NCBI RefSeq assembly: GCF_001427145.1
Contig: NZ_LMGL01000001.1
Location: 1,069,241 to 1,133,240 of the forward strand
Direction: 5' to 3'
DNA length: 64,000 bases
Source: Microbacterium sp. Root166
GTDB taxonomy: Bacteria > Actinomycetota > Actinomycetes > Actinomycetales > Microbacteriaceae
A program made the translations under genes and the position numbers. The notes beneath the pieces are model-generated. The model saw nothing but the letters and a program-made list of their open reading frames with translations, ran no database searches and was not told the DNA's origin. Shown one piece after another: positions 58,535 through 64,000 of this stretch. Position 1 is the stretch's first letter. Each line of letters begins with the position of its first letter.

Positions 58535-60262
58535 TCAGTCGTTGGCGAGCCAGACCGTCGTGTCGGCCGGGAGTTCACCGGAGGAAATAGGACCGCTCGC
58601 CGCGATCACGATACCGTCCGGCAGCGCGATCGCCGTGGCGCCGGTGTTGCCGATGACCGTCACGTCGCCGTTGCGGAACGCGACGACGTCGGTGCCGAAG
58701 CCCTCGAGCCACTCCAGTGCTCCGGCGCCGAGGCCGCGCTCGCGGCGGGCGGCGATGAGCGCGCGGTAGAGCGACAGCGTCGAGTCGTCGTCGCCGGCCT
58801 GCACGTCGCGGGCGAGGTGCGCCCACTCGGCCGGCTGCGGCAGCCAGGCGTCGCCGGTCGGGCTGAAGCCGTAGGCCGGGGCATCCGCGGTCCACGGGAT
58901 CGGCACGCGGCAGCCGTCGCGACCGTACCGCTCGCCGTTCGTGCGGAACCAGGTCGGGTCCTGGCGCGCGTCGCCGGGGATGTCGATGACCTCGGGCAGG
59001 CCGAGCTCCTCGCCCTGGTAGAGGTACGCCGAGCCCGGGAGCGCCAGCATGAGGGTGGTCGCGGCGCGCGCGCGGCGCAGCCCGACCTCGGGGATGGGCT
59101 TGCCGGGGGAGTCCGGGCCGATGCCGTGTCCCTGCGGGTTCTCGGCGGTCAGCGCCAGGCGCGACGCGTGGCGGACGACGTCGTGGTTGGAGAGCACCCA
59201 GGTGCTGGGGGCGCCGACCGCGGCGTAGGCGGCGATCGACTCAGCGATCACGGCGCGCAAGGCCGGGGCATCCCATGCCGTCTCGAGGTAGGCGAAGTTG
59301 AACGCCTGGTGCATTTCGTCGGGACGCACCCACAGCGCCGTCTTCTCGGGGGTCGGCATCCAGGCCTCGGCGCACAGTGCGCGGTCGCCCTCGTACTCGG
59401 CCATCAGGAGGTGCCAGTCGCGGTAGACCTCGTGCACGCCGTCCTGGCCCCAGTACGGGACGTCCGCCTCTTCGCCGCCCATCGAGCCGGCGTCGGGGTC
59501 GGGCGTGTAGTCGGGCAGGCCCGCGGCCTTGACGAGGCCGTGCGCCACATCCACACGGAACCCGTCGACGCCGCGGTCGAGCCAGAAGCGCAGGATGCGA
59601 CGGAACTCCTCGCGGACCTCGTCGTTGGACCAGTCGAAGTCGGGCTGCGACGAGTCGAACAGGTGCAGGTACCACTGGCCGGGCGTGCCGTCGGCCTCTA
59701 CGACGCGCGTCCAGGCCGGACCGCCGAAGACGGACTCCCAGTTGTTCGGGGGCACCTCGCCCTCGACGCCCTTGCCGTCGCGGAACATGTAGCGCGCGCG
59801 CTCACGGCTGCCGGGAGCCGCGGCCAGCGCCTGCTGGAACCATTCGTGCTGGTCGGAGGAGTGGTTGGGGACCAGATCGACGATCACTCGGATGCCGCGC
59901 TCGTGCGCCGCGCCGAGCATGAGGTCGAAGTCGCTCAGCGTGCCGAAGAGCGGATCGACGTCGCAGTAGTCCGAGACGTCGTAGCCGGCATCCTTCTGCG
60001 GCGACCGCTGGAACGGGCTCAGCCAGATCGCGTCGATCCCGAGGTCGCGCAGGTCGTCGAGTCGCGACGTGATGCCGGGGAGGTCGCCGATGCCGTCGCC
60101 AGAGCTGTCCGCGAACGAGCGGGGGTAGATCTGGTAGATGACGGCGGTGCGCCACCACTCCGACCCCAGTGGGGCTCCGCCCCACACCCCTGGCTTGCTG
60201 TCGCGCGCCCCTGCGCGGGGGGCGGGCGCGTCGGTGCGTTCGGCGGTCTGCGGGGAAGTCAT
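58535..60262 (-). CDS. GH13 alpha-glucosidase (amylase family)
   Basis: 575 residues. (beta/alpha)8 glycoside hydrolase with WWRTAVIYQIYPRSFADSSGDGIGDLPGI, nucleophile Asp238 (GFRVDVAHG), acid/base Glu299 (CAEAW) and Asp361 (SNHD). DLVPNHSSDQHEWF and the substrate loop agree with oligo-1,6-glucosidase/alpha-glucosidase types. It acts in the cytoplasm on imported malto- or isomalto-oligosaccharides. The N-terminal ~35 residues before the catalytic domain include SKPGVWGGAP, encoded by the hairpin repeat at 60170-60213. Start ATG 60262 follows TATCCT by 6 nt; LacI operator just upstream. Confidence 0.92.
   Translation of the reverse strand: MTSPQTAERTDAPAPRAGARDSKPGVWGGAPLGSEWWRTAVIYQIYPRSFADSSGDGIGDLPGITSRLDDLRDLGIDAIWLSPFQRSPQKDAGYDVSDYCDVDPLFGTLSDFDLMLGAAHERGIRVIVDLVPNHSSDQHEWFQQALAAAPGSRERARYMFRDGKGVEGEVPPNNWESVFGGPAWTRVVEADGTPGQWYLHLFDSSQPDFDWSNDEVREEFRRILRFWLDRGVDGFRVDVAHGLVKAAGLPDYTPDPDAGSMGGEEADVPYWGQDGVHEVYRDWHLLMAEYEGDRALCAEAWMPTPEKTALWVRPDEMHQAFNFAYLETAWDAPALRAVIAESIAAYAAVGAPSTWVLSNHDVVRHASRLALTAENPQGHGIGPDSPGKPIPEVGLRRARAATTLMLALPGSAYLYQGEELGLPEVIDIPGDARQDPTWFRTNGERYGRDGCRVPIPWTADAPAYGFSPTGDAWLPQPAEWAHLARDVQAGDDDSTLSLYRALIAARRERGLGAGALEWLEGFGTDVVAFRNGDVTVIGNTGATAIALPDGIVIAASGPISSGELPADTTVWLAND
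60170..60213. repeat. 44-bp hairpin repeat, copy 2, inside the GH13 coding region
   Basis: Same sequence as 58445-58488 with three changes. It lies in frame within codons ~17-31 of the GH13 gene and encodes SKPGVWGGAP. Its hairpin (TGGGGCTCCGCCCCA) would form near the 5' end of the GH13 message. Confidence 0.75.
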
Positions 60263-60268
60263 CGCAAC

Positions 60269-60274
60269 AGGATA
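60269..60274 (-). promoter_or_regulatory. -10 box TATCCT of the GH13 gene
   Basis: TATCCT, 6 nt (GTTGCG), ATG. The LacI-type operator at 60276-60289 begins directly upstream, so repressor would overlap the promoter spacer. Confidence 0.5.
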
Positions 60275-60275
60275 C

Positions 60276-60289
60276 TGCAAGCGCTTACA
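60276..60289. promoter_or_regulatory. LacI-type operator TGCAAGCGCTTACA
   Basis: One mismatch from the perfect palindrome TGCAAGCGCTTGCA, the operator form widely used by maltose/alpha-glucoside LacI regulators in Actinobacteria. Placed between -35 and -10 of the GH13 promoter. Likely bound by the LacI protein encoded downstream of GH13. Confidence 0.8.
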
Positions 60290-60349
60290 TTCGCAGTGCG
60301 AACAGGCTCAATGTGTTGGTGCGCTCCTTCATCGACCGACCGCCGGGGG

Positions 60350-60355
60350 TATCGT
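60350..60355 (+). promoter_or_regulatory. -10 box TATCGT of apt
   Basis: TATCGT, 6 nt (GAGGCG), GTG at 60362; leaderless arrangement that also decides the start codon. Confidence 0.5.
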
Positions 60356-60361
60356 GAGGCG

Positions 60362-60877
60362 GTGTCCGAAGCCCTGGTGCGTGCCGAATCGCTGATCCGA
60401 ACGATCCCCGACTACCCCGAGCCGGGCGTGATGTTCCGCGACATCACGCCTCTGCTGGCGGATGCCTCGGCCCTGCGCACCGTGATCCACGCGCTCATCG
60501 CCCCCTTCGACGGCGACTTCGACGTCGTCGCCGGTGTGGAGGCGCGCGGGTTCCTGCTCGCAGGGGCCGCGGCGATGGAGGCCGGCGCCGGCCTGGTGCC
60601 GATCCGCAAGGCGGGCAAGCTGCCCCGGCCCGCGGCATCCGTCGATTACGCCCTGGAGTACGGCACGGCGACGATCGAGGCGCACGACGACATCCGCGAC
60701 GGCATGCGGGTCCTGCTGGTGGACGATGTCCTCGCGACCGGCGGCACCCTCGTCGCCGCTCGCGATCTGGTGGAGCAGCTGGGCGGCACGGTCGTCGGCA
60801 CCGCCGTTCTCATGGAGCTCGAGGCGCTCGGCGGGCGTGAGGTCGTCGGCGAGGTGCACGCCGTCTTCACGGCCTGA
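60362..60877 (+). CDS. apt: Adenine phosphoribosyltransferase
   Basis: 171 residues. Converts adenine and PRPP to AMP (purine salvage). Motifs: IPDYPEPGVMFRDITPLL (about 16-33), GVEARGFLLAGAAA, and the PRPP loop VLLVDDVLATGGTL (about 117-130). The length is that of bacterial Apt. GTG 60362 is chosen from the TATCGT-6 nt arrangement and the family N terminus. Confidence 0.95.
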   Translation: MSEALVRAESLIRTIPDYPEPGVMFRDITPLLADASALRTVIHALIAPFDGDFDVVAGVEARGFLLAGAAAMEAGAGLVPIRKAGKLPRPAASVDYALEYGTATIEAHDDIRDGMRVLLVDDVLATGGTLVAARDLVEQLGGTVVGTAVLMELEALGGREVVGEVHAVFTA

Positions 60878-60970
60878 TCCGATGCTCCCCAGCCGCACTT
60901 CGTTGCGGTGGCCGCAGTTCGAACCACGGCGGATGCCGCGCACTGCGGCGGACCAGCGCCTGACGGAAGA

Positions 60971-61004
60971 AGCCGGGCCGCATCCCGAAGGACACGGCCC
61001 GGCT
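60971..61004. terminator. Hairpin downstream of apt
   Basis: Perfect 10-bp arms AGCCGGGCCG / CGGCCCGGCT around a 14-nt loop, 94 nt past the apt stop. A second hairpin follows at 61012-61055. Confidence 0.6.
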
Positions 61005-61011
61005 GCGGGTG

Positions 61012-61055
61012 GGTGCGGCCGGAGGATCCCGCCATGGTGAAGAACCGGCCGCACC
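61012..61055. terminator. Second hairpin, before the convergent exported dehydrogenase
   Basis: Perfect 11-bp arms GGTGCGGCCGG / CCGGCCGCACC around a 22-nt loop, 15 nt past the stop of the minus-strand gene. Together with 60971-61004 it fills the 192-nt convergent gap, where I see no gene. Confidence 0.6.
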
Positions 61056-61069
61056 TGCCGGGATCGCGG

Positions 61070-63847
61070 CTACGGGACCGCGATGGCCTGCTCGATGTCG
61101 GCGATCACCGCCTCCACCGCGCGCAGGAGCACGGCGCGGGCATCGAGGTTCTCGACGCGCTCCGGGATCTGCGTCCGGACGAATCGCAGCTCTGTGAGCG
61201 CCTTCGCGGTGTCGCCCGCCGCATACGCCGCGGCTGCGCGGTCCAGGCGCATGCCGAGCGACACGAGCGCGCCGTTCGTCACGTCACCGGACTGACGCAG
61301 CGCCGTGAGCGCGGCATCCACATCGGCGATCGAGGTGGTGAACAGGAACCGGTCCAGATCGACGCCTCCGGTCGACGTCACGACGACCCGCCCGGTGCCC
61401 TCGGGCACCTCGATCAGCGGCGTCGACGCGAGCGACCAGTCCGCCGAGTCGACGGCGAAGGTCGCGAACGGCTCGGCCCCGGCGTCGCCCCAGTGCAGCG
61501 ACACCTCGCCCTCGCCCGCCGCCCGCAGCTCGACCCCGGTGATGCCGCCGAACTCGACCGGCTCGTACGCGAGCCACTCGCCCGGTCCGAGGTCCGTCAG
61601 CTTGCGGAAGCCGGCCGCCGACTCGTCGTCCACCACGGTCGTGCCGTCCGAACGGGCGTCGGCGTGCTCCGCCTGCAGCTCCCTCGGGTTGAGCAGCGCG
61701 ACATCGTCGCTGGTGAGCTCGGGAGCGACCGCGCCGCCCAGGTCGGTGTACGAGGCGCCGATCTGGCCGTAGATGTTCTCGGTCTCCCCGTGACCTGCCT
61801 CGAGAGACGTCTCGACCACGGCGGTGCAGCCCGATCCCGTGAACAGCGGGTGGGTGTGGGTGTTGTCGTGGCCCAGGCCATAGCTCCACAGCACGCGGCT
61901 GCAGTCGATGACCTCGTCCTCGGCATCCGTCACCTTCACCTCGAACTGGACGCGGTCGCCCCAGTCGACGAACGAGCCGTCGACCGGTGTGACGATCTCG
62001 ATCACCGGAGCGGTGTTGCCCACCGTGATCGTCACCGACGCGAGGCTGACCCGGCCGGATGAGTCCGTCACCTGCACGCGGGCGGCGTACTGGCCCTCTT
62101 CGGTGTAGGTGTGCGACGTCGTCGCCGGGCCCGGGGTGAAGGTGCCGTCACCCTCGACATCCCATGCGAAGCTCAGCGCGAGCCCGTCGGGGTGCTTCGA
62201 GCCCGAGGCGTCGAACTCCACCGCGAGCGGAGCCTGGCCCGAGGTGACCGAGGCCTGCAGGTCGACGCGCGGGCCCTTGGTTCCCTCGACGTAGTCCACC
62301 CGGTACAGGCCCGAGTCGGGGTTGGGCCGGAAGAACCCGTCGCCGTAGTCCAAGACGTACAGCGAGCCGTCCGGACCGAACTCGATGTCGATCGGATTGT
62401 CCCAGATCGGCATGCCGGCCGCGGTGAGCGCCGCGTTGGGCAGGAAGTCCTGGATGCGCGTGACCGGTCCGTCGGCCGTGTCCTGGGTGAAGGCGAAGAT
62501 CCGGTCGCGCGAGAACTCGGCCATGAAGGCCTTGCCGTCCCAGTACGCCGGGAACTTCGTCGTGGCGGGGTTCTCCTCGTCGTAGCGATACGTCGGACCG
62601 CCCATCGGTCCTTGACCGCCTGAGCCGAACTCGGGCCACGGCTGATGCGTCGGCTGGTCGCCGTAGTAGAGCTGCGGCGCGGTCGCGCTCGGAAGCGTGG
62701 ACAGTCCGGTGTTGTACGGGCTGTTGTTCACGAGCGTGCCGTTGCAGTCGTACCAGGCGCCGGGAACGAGCAGCTCGTAGTCCCAGTCGTTGTAGTTCGC
62801 GTTCGGGCCGTGGCAGAAAGGCCAGCCGCCGTTGATCGGAACCGTCGTGGATTGCCATTCGACGTAGCCCATCGGGCCGCGCTCGGGGTTGGCCGTGCCT
62901 GCATCGGGACCGTAGTCGCCCCACGTGATGGCGCCCGTGACCGGATCGGCGTCGATGCGGAACGGGTTGCGCAGGCCCATCGCGAAGATCTCCGCCCGCG
63001 CGCCGGCCGTGCCGGGCGCGAAGAGGTTGCCCGAGGGGATCGTGTACGAGCCGTCGTCCTGCACGTCGATCCGCAGGATCTTGCCGCGCAGGTCGTTGCT
63101 GTTGCCGGCGCCGCGACGTGAGTCGAGGCCGGGGTTGTAGCCCACCCGGTCGTTCATCGGGGCCATGCCGTTCGCGCCGGGCGTGCCGGCGGGCGTGTTG
63201 TCGCCGGTGGCGAGCAGGAGGTTGCCGTCCTTGTCGAACGCGACGTCACCGGCGACGTGGCAGCACTGACCGCGCTGCACCTCGACCCGGATGATGTCCT
63301 GCTGGGTCGACAGGTCGAGCGAGTTCGTCGCGTCGTTCCAGGTGAAGCGGCTGAGCTGGTTGTAGCCCTTCCACTGCTCCCAGTACGACGCGTCCGCGCC
63401 GGCCGGAAGCGTGTTGGGCGCCGAGCCGGTCGCCGTCGTCGTCGGGTACGGCGCCACCATCACGCGGGGCGCGTAGTAGAGGTACACCCACTTGTTCGTG
63501 GCGAAGTCGGGGTCGAGGGTGACGGTCTGCAGACCGTCCTCGGAGTTCGCGTAGACGTCGATCGTGTTGACGATCGACGTCGTGCCCTGGGCCGGATCGG
63601 TCAGCCGCACCTGCCCGTTACGGGTGGTGTGCAGCACGCGCGAGTCGGGGAGGACCGCGAGGTCGATGGGCTCGCCGACGTCGCGGGAGAGGGTCACACG
63701 CTCGTAGTTGGCCCACGTGGTGGCCGAGATCTCGTCGCCGTGGTCGTGGCCGGGATGAGCCGCCGCGGGGAGGGCGATTGTGAGGGATGCCGCGACGAGA
63801 AGTCCCGTCGCGAGTGCCACGAGGCGTGGCGGCGCTGCGTTGCGCAT
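61070..63847 (-). CDS. Exported PQQ-dependent sugar dehydrogenase-like protein with PKD and C-terminal helical domains
   Basis: 925 residues. Signal peptide (about 1-30, LPAAAHPGHDHG after cleavage) is followed by a glucose/sorbosone dehydrogenase-like propeller (about 45-515; RVLHTTRNGQVRL, GLQTVTLDPDFATNKWVYLYYAP, QCCHVAGDVAFDKDGNLLLATGDNT, GLRNPFRIDADP, DIEFGPDGSLYVLDYG). A PKD domain comes next (about 528-612; PLAVEFDASGSKHPDG), then a CBM6-like beta domain and a helical end (TALRQSGDVTNGALVSLGMRLDRAAAAYAAGD) like FIMAH/FIVAR modules. It probably oxidises sugars or polysaccharide ends outside the cell; PQQ use is uncertain. GGAG lies 8 nt before the ATG. The remaining 153 nt to the window end hold no gene that I can support. 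Confidence 0.85.
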   Translation of the reverse strand: MRNAAPPRLVALATGLLVAASLTIALPAAAHPGHDHGDEISATTWANYERVTLSRDVGEPIDLAVLPDSRVLHTTRNGQVRLTDPAQGTTSIVNTIDVYANSEDGLQTVTLDPDFATNKWVYLYYAPRVMVAPYPTTTATGSAPNTLPAGADASYWEQWKGYNQLSRFTWNDATNSLDLSTQQDIIRVEVQRGQCCHVAGDVAFDKDGNLLLATGDNTPAGTPGANGMAPMNDRVGYNPGLDSRRGAGNSNDLRGKILRIDVQDDGSYTIPSGNLFAPGTAGARAEIFAMGLRNPFRIDADPVTGAITWGDYGPDAGTANPERGPMGYVEWQSTTVPINGGWPFCHGPNANYNDWDYELLVPGAWYDCNGTLVNNSPYNTGLSTLPSATAPQLYYGDQPTHQPWPEFGSGGQGPMGGPTYRYDEENPATTKFPAYWDGKAFMAEFSRDRIFAFTQDTADGPVTRIQDFLPNAALTAAGMPIWDNPIDIEFGPDGSLYVLDYGDGFFRPNPDSGLYRVDYVEGTKGPRVDLQASVTSGQAPLAVEFDASGSKHPDGLALSFAWDVEGDGTFTPGPATTSHTYTEEGQYAARVQVTDSSGRVSLASVTITVGNTAPVIEIVTPVDGSFVDWGDRVQFEVKVTDAEDEVIDCSRVLWSYGLGHDNTHTHPLFTGSGCTAVVETSLEAGHGETENIYGQIGASYTDLGGAVAPELTSDDVALLNPRELQAEHADARSDGTTVVDDESAAGFRKLTDLGPGEWLAYEPVEFGGITGVELRAAGEGEVSLHWGDAGAEPFATFAVDSADWSLASTPLIEVPEGTGRVVVTSTGGVDLDRFLFTTSIADVDAALTALRQSGDVTNGALVSLGMRLDRAAAAYAAGDTAKALTELRFVRTQIPERVENLDARAVLLRAVEAVIADIEQAIAVP

Positions 63848-64000
63848 GTAGTGCTCCAGTCGGATGAGTGGCGGGATCCGTTTTGCTGGAGTGCGTCTTG
63901 CGATGGCTGCGGGTGTGGAAGGCGGACGGGATCGAGGGGTGAGGAGGGGGGCGGTTGGACCCGGTTGTTCGGCGCCCCCCTCCGGTACGGGAGCGGCTAG

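Noticed and set aside
60878..61069. Possible tRNA or small RNA in the gap after apt
   Set aside because: A TTCGAACC stretch recalls a T-arm, but no cloverleaf can be built; the gap is explained by two terminator hairpins.
63851..63891. CTCCAG/CTGGAG inverted repeat upstream of the exported dehydrogenase
   Set aside because: Arms of only 6 bp with a 26-nt spacing are expected by chance at this base composition, and the left copy is explained by the Shine-Dalgarno.

Overview
This is about 64 kb of high-GC DNA (roughly 70% G+C by eye). Gene content and protein style point to an actinobacterium of the family Microbacteriaceae, most likely Microbacterium or a close relative. Supporting features are SufS/SufU, an actinobacterial-type PurL, an Mrp antiporter with fused A and B subunits, LacI-controlled sugar genes, an LPxTG surface protein with DUF5979-like repeats, and many GTG starts. 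The assignment is inference; the window holds no rRNA, and I recognised no tRNA, CRISPR array, insertion sequence, prophage or replication origin.

Layout. 1-1.7 kb: a YbjJ-like MFS exporter (cut by the window edge) divergent from a LacI regulator over a perfect palindrome. 1.8-3.4 kb: a polytopic membrane protein. 3.5-9.8 kb: a six-gene mrp Na+/H+ antiporter operon (mrpA-B fusion, C, D, E, F, G). 9.8-11.2 kb: a DUF559-like gene surrounded by three related 60-bp palindromic repeats. 11.2-16.7 kb: penicillin acylase family protein, argG, a DUF1254/DUF1214 protein. 16.9-23.9 kb: a 2,351-residue cell-wall-anchored surface protein. 24-27.3 kb: Pr6Pr membrane protein, purA, a lactonase-fold protein.

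27.3-32.9 kb: a tightly coupled seven-gene operon that I consider the most interesting part. It encodes two membrane-anchored extracellular proteins, a Ycf46-type AAA ATPase, a DUF2997 protein, a small radical SAM activase, a membrane-tethered DUF1257 (Ycf35)-like protein and a membrane helix-hairpin-helix protein. Two of the proteins, the ATPase and the HhH protein, share a C-terminal R-x-V-D-Y tail. The related plastid/cyanobacterial families have no settled function.

33-42 kb: AI-2E family transporter, chorismate mutase, a YtrA-type GntR/ABC cassette with a clear operator, two paralogous membrane coiled-coil proteins, a 45-residue membrane protein and purL. 42-45.3 kb: an alpha/beta hydrolase with a divergent GntR/FCD regulator, and an ArsR-family regulator with a two-domain SRPBCC protein. 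45.3-50 kb: fatty acid desaturase, TerC protein, and an exported phytase-like/GDPD fusion. 50-56 kb: a co-directional KimA-like K+ permease, sufS, sufU and a KdpDE-like two-component pair. 56-64 kb: M20D amidohydrolase, LacI regulator and GH13 alpha-glucosidase with its operator, apt, and a large exported sugar-dehydrogenase-like protein.

Two window-wide patterns stand out. First, many genes carry a TANNNT box 6-9 nt before the start codon, which suggests widespread leaderless mRNAs. Second, the hexamer GGATGC/GCATCC is strongly over-represented and forms the apex of several terminator hairpins.
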